Source of the DNA: Peribacillus asahii
Lineage (GTDB): Bacteria; Bacillota; Bacilli; Bacillales; DSM-1321
Assembly (NCBI RefSeq): GCF_004006295.1
Contig: NZ_CP026095.1
Span: 2,156,001-2,220,000, forward strand
Direction: 5' to 3'
DNA: 64,000 nucleotides
Part shown: positions 33,075 to 41,824 of the stretch, one piece after another
Layout of the letters: each line of letters begins with the position of its first letter
Position numbering within the stretch: position 1 is the stretch's first letter
Made by a program: the position numbers and the translations under genes
The notes under the pieces: generated by a model
Database searches by the model: none
Seen by the model: the letters and a program-made list of their open reading frames with translations, nothing else
Told to the model about the DNA's origin: nothing

Positions 33075-33780
33075 TCGAGTAATCCTCCTCTTTAAATATT
33101 TAGTTTTTTTCCTTATATAAACTTTTTTGTCTTAGGTAAAAAATAAGAACAAAAAAATTTGTATGTTTGATTTTGGACTTTTGCATTATATGCATTACTC
33201 TCAAAAAGTTTCCTTGATGCAAAATATTTTACCACACAAAAAAAGAATATTGGTAAATATTAATGAAGTATTTCTTTTTATTTTGTTAGAGCAGGAAACC
33301 TAAAAAGCCCACACTAGGTTGTGGGGAAGACGATTATATAGATATAAATACTTTTTGTTCGAAACTAATTATGTGCATTGTATTCTTACGGTGAACCTTA
33401 TCATAAGTAAATGAGGTTTTTAAGTAAGTGTGTCCCCCTAAGACTACATAAAATGGAATATACTATATGGTGGAACATTTTTGGTTAAAATTTTGACAAT
33501 ATGTTAGTTACCTAATCGTTTGCTAACATGTGAAGACCATTGAAGAAAATCTTCTGATAGTTTTCTACCATTATATGTGAATGGTATAAGTAAAGGAATT
33601 CTTGTGTAGATAGTAGTAGGATAAATAATAGGAAAAATACAAGTGCGTTCTGTTAAACAGAAAAATGGTAACGGTAGTTTCCTTGAATAAGCATGTTCCC
33701 ATTTAGGAATAAATATGCTGTAATAGTGATAGAATAATAGTTCATCCTGTTCTAAGAGTCGAAGAAGTGAGGAATTGATA
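33075..33780. other. Gap between DoxX-like and radical SAM genes
   Basis: Contains 152-bp repeat copy B. The remaining AT-rich sequence shows no gene. Near the end lies GTGAGGA, the ribosome binding site of the radical SAM gene. Confidence 0.5.
33269..33421 (+). repeat. 152-bp direct repeat, copy B
   Basis: Differs from copy A (30259-30410) at only a few positions and in the same orientation. The outer sequences on both sides are unrelated. Confidence 0.85.
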
Positions 33781-34659
33781 GTGAAAAAATTTAAAAAGTT
33801 TTACTTAGAGATTACAAGTGTGTGTAATCTTGCATGCAGCTTTTGTCCGCCAACAGAACGACAGAAGCAATTCATTTCTGTGGAGGATTTTTCTAAGAGA
33901 TTAGACCAAATTAAACCGCACACAGACTACATTTATTTACATGTAAAAGGTGAGCCGCTGCTCCATCCTAAAATAGACCAATTGTTAGACTTAAGTCATG
34001 AAAAAGGGTTTAAAGTCAATATCACAACCAATGGAACATTAATTAATAAAAAGAGGGAAAAATTATTAAATAAGCCTGCGCTAAGACAAATGAATTTCTC
34101 ACTCCATAGCTTTGATGGCCATATTGGTTCTAAAGATAAGGAAGGGTATGTTAGAAGTATCATTTCTTTTATTAAAGAAGCAACGAGCCAATCAGAAATG
34201 ATTGTTTCCCTGAGATTATGGAACCTTACACAAGACAATACGACGAATATTGAAAGAAAACGAAACAGAGAATTACTAGAAATTATTGAGAAAGAATTTG
34301 ATTTAGACTACAAAATTGAAGAGAAGGTCGTACCAGGAAGCGGCGTGAAAATTGCGGAACGCATCTTCATTAATCAAGATTACGAGTTTCAGTGGCCTGC
34401 GTTACATGAAGAAGAAGATGATGGGAAGGGCTTCTGCTATGGCATGCGAAATCAAGCAGGGATTTTAGCAAATGGAACGGTTATCCCTTGTTGTCTGGAT
34501 GGTGAGGGAGTTATTAACCTTGGAAATATTAATGATCATTCATTTTCTGATATTATCGAGATGGATAGAGCCAAAAACCTTGTAGATGGTTTTTCACGAA
34601 GAGTGGCAGTCGAGGAACTATGTAGAAAATGCGGATATCGCAAAAGGTTTGGAAAATAG
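33781..34659 (+). CDS. Radical SAM/SPASM-like protein
   Basis: 292 aa from GTG 33781, 7 nt after GTGAGGA. Radical SAM cluster motif CNLACSFC at about residues 15-22, KGEPLLHPKI (GGE-like SAM contact) and TTNGTLI strand. The C-terminal region has GFCYGMRNQAG, GTVIPCCLDGEG and ELCRKCGYRKRFG, a short SPASM/twitch-type Fe-S site. It would make radicals from S-adenosylmethionine to modify a peptide or small molecule. No precursor peptide or partner gene is evident beside it. Confidence 0.88.
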   Translation: MKKFKKFYLEITSVCNLACSFCPPTERQKQFISVEDFSKRLDQIKPHTDYIYLHVKGEPLLHPKIDQLLDLSHEKGFKVNITTNGTLINKKREKLLNKPALRQMNFSLHSFDGHIGSKDKEGYVRSIISFIKEATSQSEMIVSLRLWNLTQDNTTNIERKRNRELLEIIEKEFDLDYKIEEKVVPGSGVKIAERIFINQDYEFQWPALHEEEDDGKGFCYGMRNQAGILANGTVIPCCLDGEGVINLGNINDHSFSDIIEMDRAKNLVDGFSRRVAVEELCRKCGYRKRFGK

Positions 34660-34969
34660 ATAATAGGCAAATGGTTTGGATTTAGTAAGTTAGATGGAGT
34701 CATTCCAACTCATTCCCTCATTTAGATCTAACGCGGTGAACCTTATCACAAGTGATGGTAAACAAGAAAATAGAATTTAAATAAATATATTTATGAAGAC
34801 AAGTTCAAAAAAAGCTTGTCTTTTTTTTATGAACAATGAAAAAACCCGTACTATTTTTCTACCCAAACACTTTTTTTAATTACAAAAAGCGTCCTGCCAT
34901 TTTCAAGTACTATAATATACGTTGATAAATTTCATTCATGAAGTGAAAGTGTGTTGGGGGGTGACATCT
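34660..34969. other. Gap with dispersed repeat
   Basis: Holds a copy of the ATGAGGTT-family (34716-34757: CCTCATTTAGATCTAACG then CGGTGAACCTTATCACAAGT) and a small AAGCTTG hairpin near 34800-34825 with a T run, likely the terminator of the radical SAM gene. Confidence 0.5.
34716..34757 (-). repeat. ATGAGGTT-family dispersed repeat, copy
   Basis: CCTCATTTAGATC at the left and GGTGAACCTTATCACAAGTG at the right, the same arrangement as at 32165 and 53699. Confidence 0.5.
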
Positions 34970-35182
34970 TTGATCATCACACTTACTAGGTTTCTAATAG
35001 GTATATTACTAGGGTTTATTGCGGCCAAATTTACCAACAATGTTCCGATGTTAATTTTAAAAAGTGCAATGATGCTCACCCCCAATTATGGCGGATGCCA
35101 CTTTGCTAATTGGATGATTTCTGATAAAGGCTGCTTAAAGCTTTTTTATGAGCTTAGCGGTCTTTTGTCATTTTATGTATAA
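34970..35182 (+). CDS. Small membrane protein of unknown function
   Basis: 70 aa from TTG 34970, spaced 6-7 nt from GGGGGGTGA. Starts with a hydrophobic helix (ITLTRFLIGILLGFIAAKFT) and has a second weak one at the end (LSGLLSFYV), with NYGGCHFANWM between. No family recognised. It lies 42 bp before the CitS-like kinase and in the same direction, so could share its promoter. Confidence 0.5.
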   Translation: MIITLTRFLIGILLGFIAAKFTNNVPMLILKSAMMLTPNYGGCHFANWMISDKGCLKLFYELSGLLSFYV

Positions 35183-35224
35183 GTTATATACATACTATCA
35201 TTATGATAATACCTGGAGGAGAGT

Positions 35225-36829
35225 ATGAAGAAGAGCAAACTTAGTTTACAAGCCATTATTATTATATTTGTATGTATTGTCGTGGCTTTATCACTTGGAA
35301 TAACGGATTTAATCATAAGCAAAAGAATTACCTCCAGTGTGGAAGACACCGAAAAAGAAAAGGCCCTTAATGTAGCAAAGATGGTTTCCTTAAGCCCGCT
35401 GGTGATTGATGGTTTGGAAAGATCAACCAATATATCGGAAATACAAGCTTTTGCCAACCAAATTAAGGATAAAACAAATGTTAATTTTGTTGTTGTGATG
35501 GACATGAAAGGAATACGGCTTTCCCATCCGGATCCTAGTGAAGTAGGGAAGCTTTTTAGGGGAGGAGATGAAGGGCCTGTCCTACAAGGGAAAGAGTACG
35601 TATCAATCTCAAAAGGCATACTAGGACCATCCATGAGGGCGTTTACCCCAATAAAGAATTCTCAAGGAAAACAAGTTGGTGCAGTTGCTGTAGGAATTTC
35701 CTTAGAAAACGTAACAATGGCTGTACATAAAGGTCGAATGGGTATGGTTATTGGTACCTTAATCGGATTATTGATTGGAGTGGTTGGCGCAGTAGGGCTT
35801 GCGAGATACATCAAAAAAATCCTTTTAGGACTCGAACCGCCCGCTATTGCCAGGTTGCTTGAAGAACGTAGTTCCATGCTTCAGTCTGTGCGTGAGGGAA
35901 TAATAGCCATTGACCAGGGAGGAAAAATCACCCTTGTAAACAGGGCGGCCCGTAAGCTCTTTAAAAAAGCTGGACTTGAAGAGAATCCTATGGGAATGAA
36001 CATCGAAGAATATTTGCCAGAGACTAGGTTAACTCGCATTGTAAAATCGGGTAAAACGGAAATAAATCAAGAACAGAACCTGCATGGGGTTACTATTTTA
36101 GTAAATACGGTACCGGTGGTTGTGAAGAATCAACCGGTAGGGGTAATTGCTACATTCCGTGATAAAACAGAGGTTCAAGTTTTGGCCGAACAGCTCACAG
36201 GTGTGCGTAACTATGCGGATGCTCTTCGTGCCCAGGCACATGAATTCATGAACAAACTTCATGTCATCCTTGGCCTAGTTCGAACTGAACAATATGATGC
36301 ACTTGCTAACTATGTGAGTGAAACGGTTAACCACCGGGAAACAGAAATGGGCTTTATGATGAAGAAAATTCAAGACCCTGTTCTTGCTGGATTTTTAATT
36401 GGTAAACTAAGCTTTGCTAGAGAATCAGGTGCTTCTTTATTATTTGATTGTGCAAGTAAAATCCCCAAGCCTGCAAACCCGGAAATCACACATGAGCTGA
36501 TAACAATCATTGGAAATCTCTTCGATAACGCAATGGATGCAATTGCGGACAGTCCAAACAAAAAAGTCGACCTTAAACTTGATTATGCAGAGGATATTTT
36601 AACAATCGAGGTTAAAGACACAGGGGTGGGAATGACGAAATCACTCCAAAATAAAATACTGGATAAAGGCTTCTCTACGAAAGGAGACAACCGAGGGTTC
36701 GGATTATATCTGTTGGCGCAGGCAATTGAAAAACTAGAGGGGGACATGATTATTTCGTCCAAGCCAGGAAAGGGAACAAATTTTGCCGTGTATATACCGT
36801 ATAAAGCAGAGGATGAACAGAATGATTAA
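35225..36829 (+). CDS. Sensor histidine kinase of the CitS/DcuS/DctS type
   Basis: 534 aa. Helix at 8-30, an extracellular sCache/PASC domain at about 35-170 (VVVMDMKGIRLSHPDPSEVG), a second helix at about 173-195, a cytoplasmic PAS (about 215-320: REGIIAIDQGGKITLVNRAA), a DcuS-type phospho-His box (RAQAHEFMNKLHVI) and an ATPase (NLFDNAMDAI, DTGVGM, GFGLYLL, GKGTNF). The family senses extracellular di- or tricarboxylates. GGAGGAGAG precedes the ATG. It overlaps the response regulator gene by 8 nt. The adjacent KdgT gene suggests keto acids as signal. Confidence 0.93.
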   Translation: MKKSKLSLQAIIIIFVCIVVALSLGITDLIISKRITSSVEDTEKEKALNVAKMVSLSPLVIDGLERSTNISEIQAFANQIKDKTNVNFVVVMDMKGIRLSHPDPSEVGKLFRGGDEGPVLQGKEYVSISKGILGPSMRAFTPIKNSQGKQVGAVAVGISLENVTMAVHKGRMGMVIGTLIGLLIGVVGAVGLARYIKKILLGLEPPAIARLLEERSSMLQSVREGIIAIDQGGKITLVNRAARKLFKKAGLEENPMGMNIEEYLPETRLTRIVKSGKTEINQEQNLHGVTILVNTVPVVVKNQPVGVIATFRDKTEVQVLAEQLTGVRNYADALRAQAHEFMNKLHVILGLVRTEQYDALANYVSETVNHRETEMGFMMKKIQDPVLAGFLIGKLSFARESGASLLFDCASKIPKPANPEITHELITIIGNLFDNAMDAIADSPNKKVDLKLDYAEDILTIEVKDTGVGMTKSLQNKILDKGFSTKGDNRGFGLYLLAQAIEKLEGDMIISSKPGKGTNFAVYIPYKAEDEQND

Positions 36830-37529
36830 TGTAATGATTGTCGAAGATGACCCGATGGTAGCAGAAATCAATAAACAATATCTTGCCAAAATTGATGGAT
36901 TCCGGCTGGCTGCAACAGTCCATTCAGTTGCTGAAGCCATTCGATCTTTGAGAAAGTATGATATTCAGCTCATTCTCTTAGATATTTTTATGCCAGGGAA
37001 GCAGGGTCTAGAGCTGTTAGCGTATCTTCGGGAAAATGACCTTGAAATTGATGTCATCATTATTTCAGCGGCCTCAGATCTTGAAAAAATTAAGAGGGCA
37101 TTAAGGTATGGTGTTGTCGACTATTTAATTAAGCCTTTCGAGTTTGAACGGTTTAACGCTGCACTTGCTGCCTATCTTGAGCAAGCCCGGTTCATTGGTA
37201 AACAGGATTCGGTTAGTCAGCAAGAGCTCGATAACTTACTTTGGCACAGAGAAGAAGCCGTAATCGCAGAGGAACTGCCAAAGGGATTAGCGAAGGATAC
37301 CTTAAAGCAGGTATGGGATGCCATTCAAGAGTTGAAGCGGGGGCCTTTTTCCACTGATGAAGTAGCGAATGTTGTAGGAATATCAAGGGTTTCAGCAAGA
37401 AAGTACCTTAACTTTCTAAAGGACTTAGGAATACTTGAAGTCAAGGTGATTCATGGAACAATCGGAAGGCCTGTGTATCAGCATGAATTTAACCCATTTA
37501 AAGAACACTTAATAAAAAATTTTCTGTAA
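36822..37529 (+). CDS. Response regulator of the CitT/DctR/MalR type
   Basis: 235 aa from ATG 36822, 9 nt after AGAGG (ATG 36813 also in frame). Receiver domain 1-120 with VEDDPMV, phospho-Asp54 (LLDIFMPG) and Lys near 104 (YLIKPFEFERF). The C-terminal part has a helix-turn-helix (STDEVANVVGISRVSARKYL) and a small wing ending GRPVYQHEF. Partner of the upstream kinase. Likely target is the KdgT promoter, where a TTTCATA-AAC-TATGAAA dyad lies 50 nt after this gene. A terminator separates the two. Confidence 0.93.
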   Translation: MINVMIVEDDPMVAEINKQYLAKIDGFRLAATVHSVAEAIRSLRKYDIQLILLDIFMPGKQGLELLAYLRENDLEIDVIIISAASDLEKIKRALRYGVVDYLIKPFEFERFNAALAAYLEQARFIGKQDSVSQQELDNLLWHREEAVIAEELPKGLAKDTLKQVWDAIQELKRGPFSTDEVANVVGISRVSARKYLNFLKDLGILEVKVIHGTIGRPVYQHEFNPFKEHLIKNFL

Positions 37530-37557
37530 GCAGTTTTTGAAGCTGCTTACTTTTTTT
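37526..37557 (+). terminator. Terminator of the two-component operon
   Basis: GTAAGCAG and CTGCTTAC arms (overlapping the stop codon) and seven T. Confidence 0.85.
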
Positions 37558-37580
37558 ATTTATAAAAAGAATTACTAAAC

Positions 37581-37597
37581 TTTCATAAACTATGAAA
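37581..37597. promoter_or_regulatory. Dyad upstream of kdgT, candidate response regulator site
   Basis: TTTCATA-AAC-TATGAAA, seven-base perfect arms. Located 164 bp before kdgT and directly after the regulator gene; CitT-type regulators bind AT-rich sites in such positions. Inference. Confidence 0.5.
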
Positions 37598-37760
37598 ACG
37601 GTTTACATGGGAATATGATAGACATGTAACAAGATAAAAGGGGATTAAAACATAACACAGCCTGCAACAAAATCGAAATTCCTTCCCCTAATAACTGGAT
37701 AAATCGAGAAAATAATAGGTTTTTTGCAAGATTAAAAAAACTATTTTAGGGGGATTAAAC

Positions 37761-38729
37761 ATGCAAATTCCAATTAAGAAAACGCTTGATAAAATTCCAG
37801 GTGGTATGATGGTTGTTCCACTTTTTTTAGGCGTATTAACTAATACATTTTTCCCGCAGTTTTTACAAATTGGGGGTTTTACAACGGCATTATTCAGTAA
37901 AGAAGCCTCATCAACAATTTTGGCATGTTTTATGTTTTTAATTGGTTCACAAATTAATTTCAAATTAGCACCAAAAGCATTAAAAAAAGGTGCCATATTA
38001 ATAACAGGAAAATTTATAGTAGGTGCTGGTATAGGTATAACGGTAGCCATGCTTTTTGGACCTGCTGGAATACTAGGATTATCACCATTAGCCATCCTTG
38101 CAGCGTTATTAAATGCTAATGGTGGATTATATGCATCTCTTGCTTCATCGTATGGTGACGAAACGGATGTAGGGGCATATGCGGTATTTTCTTTAAAAGA
38201 TGGTCCATTTTTCACATTAGTTGCATTAGGTGCATCCGGCCTTGCCTCCATTCCTTTTGAAGCACTTGTAGGAGTATTAATTCCAATAATAATAGGAATG
38301 ATTTTGGGGAATATTGATCCTGATATGAGAAAGTTCCTTGGCAGCAGTAAATTATTATTAATTCCATTCTTCTCATTCCCATTAGGTGCAGGAATGAATC
38401 TTTCAACAATTCTAGAAGCGGGAGGTCCTGGCATATTACTAGGATTAATAGCTGCATTCACTGGAATTGGAGCTTACGTACTTTTGAAGTTATTTAAAGA
38501 AAATCCTATAGTTGGTTTAGCAACAGGGTCAACAGCTGGAAATGCTGTAGCTACACCAGCTGTTGTTGCAGCAGCAGATCCTACCTTAGCTTCAATAGCA
38601 CCCGGAGCTACTGCACAAGTTGCAGCAGCATGTGTAATATCTGCAATAATCTGTCCGATTATTGTTAGCTATGTATTTAAAGTGTCCGAAAAGAAAAAAG
38701 CTAAAAAATCAATTTCAAGTGCAGCATGA
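37761..38729 (+). CDS. kdgT: 2-keto-3-deoxygluconate permease KdgT
   Basis: 322-aa membrane protein with about ten helices, typical of the KdgT family: IPGGMMVVPLFLGVLTNTFF at the start, FMFLIGSQINFKLAPKALKKG, LLNANGGLYASLASSYGDETD followed by VGAYAVFSL, and GNAVATPAVVAAADP. It imports 2-keto-3-deoxygluconate or similar keto acids with H+. A GGGGG site precedes the ATG. Probably induced by the CitS/CitT-like system upstream. Downstream lie a dicarboxylate carrier fragment and an RraA-like protein. Confidence 0.93.
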   Translation: MQIPIKKTLDKIPGGMMVVPLFLGVLTNTFFPQFLQIGGFTTALFSKEASSTILACFMFLIGSQINFKLAPKALKKGAILITGKFIVGAGIGITVAMLFGPAGILGLSPLAILAALLNANGGLYASLASSYGDETDVGAYAVFSLKDGPFFTLVALGASGLASIPFEALVGVLIPIIIGMILGNIDPDMRKFLGSSKLLLIPFFSFPLGAGMNLSTILEAGGPGILLGLIAAFTGIGAYVLLKLFKENPIVGLATGSTAGNAVATPAVVAAADPTLASIAPGATAQVAAACVISAIICPIIVSYVFKVSEKKKAKKSISSAA

Positions 38730-38761
38730 TAAAAAGTAAAGTAAATTTATAACACGGAAAA

Positions 38762-39139
38762 ATGGAAGATAGACCAAAGCAATCAGCGGTTTTACTGTCT
38801 GCTTTGTTTAGTTACAAAAAAGGGGAATTAATTTACTTTTATTCACACTATTTCTTTGCAAGCAATACCGTACACGTCCGTGCCATGTATGCCGCATTTT
38901 TAGGAGTAGCCATCGCAGCAGGAACGTCATCCATGCTAACTGCTTTGATTTTAGGGTTTTTCGGTAACTTGTTCGGATGTCTAACCCATTACGGCTCCGG
39001 TCCTGCTCCTGTATTCTTTGGTTCAGGCTATGTTTTGCAAGATAAATGGTGGTTAATCGGATTTGGCGTTTCAGTCATTCATATTATTATTTGGGGTCTT
39101 GTTGGAGGGCTCTGGTGGAAAGTACTTGGTTTATGGTAA
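38762..39139 (+). pseudogene. DASS/SLC13 dicarboxylate transporter, C-terminal fragment
   Basis: 125 codons matching only the last quarter of a divalent anion:Na+ symporter: YFYSHYFFASNTVHVRAMYA, GNLFGCLTHYGSGPAPVFFG, and WGLVGGLWWKVLGLW at the end. SNT and the THYGSGPAP loop are substrate/Na+ site motifs. Full proteins are about 470 aa, so the first 340 residues are missing. The KdgT gene has taken the place where the front would be. Non-functional as a transporter. Confidence 0.82.
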
Positions 39140-39187
39140 AAAATAAACTAAAATAAACTTTTATATTGGTTCAAAAGGGAGATTTTT

Positions 39188-39871
39188 ATGTCAAATATAG
39201 GTTTTCGTGTTTTTGAAGACATTCAAAGACCATCAACGGAGTTAATTCTAGGTTTTGCAGGTATGCAAGCTGCCAACATTGGGGATTGCATGAATAAAAT
39301 GGCTGCAATTGACTCATCTATTCAAAAAGTCAATAAACAAAATTTGCTTGGACCAGCCTATACCGTTAAAGTGCCAAGCGGGGATAATCTATTAATTTTT
39401 CTTGCTATTGAAAGAGCACAGCCGGGCGATATCCTTGTCATTGATGGAGAAGGATGTATGGATCGAGCACTAGTGGGAGAAGTTCTGTCGAAGCTTGCAC
39501 AATCAAAAAAATTAGGTGGCTTCCTAATTGATGGTTGTATTAGGGATTACGAAGTATTAAGTCAAATGGACTTACCTATTTTTGCGAAAGGACGAACACC
39601 GAATGGTCCTTATAGAAATGGTCCTGGAGAGATAAATGTTCCTGTTAGTATTGGAGGAAAGGTTGTTTGTCCTGGAGATATCATCATAGGAGATGATGAT
39701 GGTGTTATCGTTATAAAGCCGGAAGAGGCAAAAGAATTACAACAAAAAGTGTTAGAACTCCAGAATAGAGAAGCAGCTATCTTAGAAAAAATAGAAACAG
39801 GAAAAGGCTTAGATTTAAATTGGGTTTATGAAAAATTAAATCAAAAGCATTGTGAATTCATTAAAAAGTAA
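39188..39871 (+). CDS. RraA-family protein (4-hydroxy-4-methyl-2-oxoglutarate aldolase type)
   Basis: 227 aa. Family signatures: TVKVPSGDNLLIFLAIERAQ with PGDILVIDGEG, the GEVLSKLAQSKKLGGFLIDG followed by CIRD (the Asp/Arg pair that binds metal and pyruvate-type substrates) and FAKGRTPNGPYRNGPGEI. Catalytic members cleave hydroxy-methyl-oxoglutarate or decarboxylate oxaloacetate. Old annotations call them demethylmenaquinone methyltransferase. AAGGGAG precedes the ATG. Position after KdgT and a dicarboxylate transporter remnant supports a role in keto acid metabolism rather than RNase E control. Confidence 0.88.
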   Translation: MSNIGFRVFEDIQRPSTELILGFAGMQAANIGDCMNKMAAIDSSIQKVNKQNLLGPAYTVKVPSGDNLLIFLAIERAQPGDILVIDGEGCMDRALVGEVLSKLAQSKKLGGFLIDGCIRDYEVLSQMDLPIFAKGRTPNGPYRNGPGEINVPVSIGGKVVCPGDIIIGDDDGVIVIKPEEAKELQQKVLELQNREAAILEKIETGKGLDLNWVYEKLNQKHCEFIKK

Positions 39872-40327
39872 TTCATAAATAGGCCATAAAATGATTGCGG
39901 GTTATTACTATCTGGCACGTTTCGGAGAAATCATACACAAATGGACAGGACACCAGTATTTAGCACGCTAATTAATACAATGACAAAACGATAATATTAA
40001 ACATTCCGACCCTGATTTCGCTAAAGTACACTTTTGCGATTTCGAGGTCTTTTTTCTGTTGAATCCTTGTTAATCCAGTGTTCTTTCAATTTTCTTTTTG
40101 AGCAAAGCTTTATTTTAACTCGAACAGTGGAATGCTGGTTGATGAGGTGGATTTTAGCAGGAGGTTATTTTGGTTGTACAGAGATTGCAAAGTTAAAATA
40201 AACATTTACGATTCATTTGATAAAAAGTGCTTAAGCATGGTATAAGTGTAAAGGAAGCAGAGACATTTTGCTTTGTAATTTTGGGACAAGGGGTTGGCCT
40301 GGTATCCCATCATGAGAGGATTTGAGT
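39872..40327. other. Gap before the Dus gene
   Basis: No gene or clear terminator seen. Two short direct repeats of GATTTCG occur near 40015-40050, followed by a T run. Confidence 0.4.
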
Positions 40328-41317
40328 TTGAATATGATAGATAATTTTTGGCGTGATTTACCACGACCTTTTTTTATACTGGCACCAATGGAAGATGTGA
40401 CGGATGTTGTTTTTCGTCATGTAGTGAGTGAAGCAGCTAGACCGGATGTGTTTTTTACAGAGTTTACAAACTCGGAGAGCTATTGTCACCCAGAGGGGAT
40501 CCGCAGTGTGCGTGGGCGTTTGACTTTTACAGAGGATGAACAACCAATTGTAGCTCATATATGGGGCGATAAACCTGAAAACTTTCGGCAAATGAGTATT
40601 GGTATGGCGAAACTTGGGTTTAAGGGAGTGGATATCAATATGGGCTGTCCTGTACCTAATGTGACACAGCATGGGAAGGGAAGCGGCCTTATCCGTCGTC
40701 CGGAAGTTGCAGCAGATTTAATACAAGCAGCAAAAGCAGGAGGATTGCCCGTAAGTGTAAAGACAAGGCTTGGTTACACGGAGGTAGACGAATGGCGCGA
40801 CTGGCTGACACACATATTGAAACAAGACATTATGAATCTTTCCATTCATCTGCGTACAAGAAAGGAAATGAGCAAAGTAGATGCTCATTGGGAACTAATC
40901 CCGGAGATTAAGAAACTTCGTGACGAGGTGGCACCGGATACACTCTTGACGATCAATGGGGATATCCCTGACCGTCAGACTGGCTTAAAGCTTGCTCAAC
41001 AATACGGTATTGATGGGGTTATGATTGGGCGTGGTATTTTCAATAATCCATTTGCCTTTGAAAAAGAGCCGAAAGATCATAGTAGTAAGGAATTACTTGA
41101 TCTCTTAAGGTTGCATCTGGATCTCCATGATAAATATTCAGAATTAGAGCTGCGTTCGTTCAAGGCTCTTCATCGCTTTTTTAAGATTTATGTCAAAGGA
41201 TTCCGAGGGGCGAGTGAATTAAGAAATCAATTAATGAACACAGTGTCAACAGATGAAGTGTGTGCATTGCTCGATAACTTTGAGTCAAAGAATCTTACTG
41301 GAATGGGAGAACAGTAG
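40328..41317 (+). CDS. tRNA-dihydrouridine synthase
   Basis: 329 aa from TTG 40328, 7 nt after GAGAGGA (TTG 40322 and ATG 40334 are alternatives). FMN-binding TIM barrel: [19 protein letters not shown] at the start, catalytic Cys in [44 protein letters not shown] and [14 protein letters not shown]. The C-terminal helical domain (about 240-325) binds tRNA. It reduces uridines in the D loop with NADPH. The HGKGSGL variant and [10 protein letters not shown] place it in the branch found as a second Dus in Firmicutes. Confidence 0.92.
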   Translation: MNMIDNFWRDLPRPFFILAPMEDVTDVVFRHVVSEAARPDVFFTEFTNSESYCHPEGIRSVRGRLTFTEDEQPIVAHIWGDKPENFRQMSIGMAKLGFKGVDINMGCPVPNVTQHGKGSGLIRRPEVAADLIQAAKAGGLPVSVKTRLGYTEVDEWRDWLTHILKQDIMNLSIHLRTRKEMSKVDAHWELIPEIKKLRDEVAPDTLLTINGDIPDRQTGLKLAQQYGIDGVMIGRGIFNNPFAFEKEPKDHSSKELLDLLRLHLDLHDKYSELELRSFKALHRFFKIYVKGFRGASELRNQLMNTVSTDEVCALLDNFESKNLTGMGEQ

Positions 41318-41329
41318 AAGTGTCCCAAT

Positions 41330-41535
41330 TCAAGGTGAAAGAGAAGTAGGACGTTAAACTGGTGTGTCCCCAAAAAGTTAGAGTTTATACGTAATTGGCT
41401 GGTGTGAAGGCGGTATTGAACCGGACTCATGCCCGCCCATTTTTGCTTTATACGTTTGTTAGTATAGTAATCTATATTAGGTTATGAATTTATAAATTAA
41501 AAGTACGCAAATGAGGAAAATCATTATTTCTCCAT
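41330..41535. other. Short IS-like fragment region
   Basis: TGTGTCCCCAAAAAGTTAGA near 41370 resembles the terminal repeat of IS3-type elements, and the codons after it do not form a recognisable transposase. Nothing further can be supported. Confidence 0.3.
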
Positions 41536-41580
41536 TTTCTTGTTTTGATTTATAAACAGAATTCCTTCACTTTTAACCTA
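41536..41580 (-). repeat. Integrase downstream flank, second copy
   Basis: TTTTCTTGTTTTGATTTATA and AACAGAATTCCTTCA also occur at 23250-23290 next to an integrase tail. Only the first arm of the long hairpin at 23214 is missing here. Confidence 0.7.
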
Positions 41581-41764
41581 GCATTTTTTCAAATTTGCTC
41601 ACTGTTTCTATTTGCATGACCGAGACGTTCGCTGACAATTTTGAGATTGATGCCTTGTTTCATTAATAGCATTGCATTGGTATGTCGTAAGCCATGAATA
41701 GATATTTTCTTTACTTCTGATTTTTTAATTAATCCAATGAGCTTTTTATAAAGAACTGTGATGA
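41573..41764 (-). pseudogene. Tyrosine integrase C-terminal remnant
   Basis: Minus strand reads YKKLIGLIKKSEVKKISIHG then LRHTNAMLLMKQGINLKIVS and ERLGHA, the HxxR and GH boxes of a phage or ICE integrase. The Tyr region is deleted; after GHAN the frame shifts into VSKFEKMLG and a stop. Same family of endings as 23289-23321. Confidence 0.75.
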
Positions 41765-41824
41765 AATTTGCTACTAATTTGGTTATATTAAATGTTGTAT
41801 ATCATTGAAGGATGAGGGAATATA

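Noticed and set aside
37688..38461. 257-codon ORF opposite kdgT
   Set aside because: Antisense shadow of a clear KdgT gene; composition (many Asn, Pro, Ile) is not that of a real protein and there is no ribosome binding site.
39910..39930. TGGCACGTTTC as a third sigma-54 promoter
   Set aside because: The -12 part is GGAG rather than TTGC; no match to consensus.
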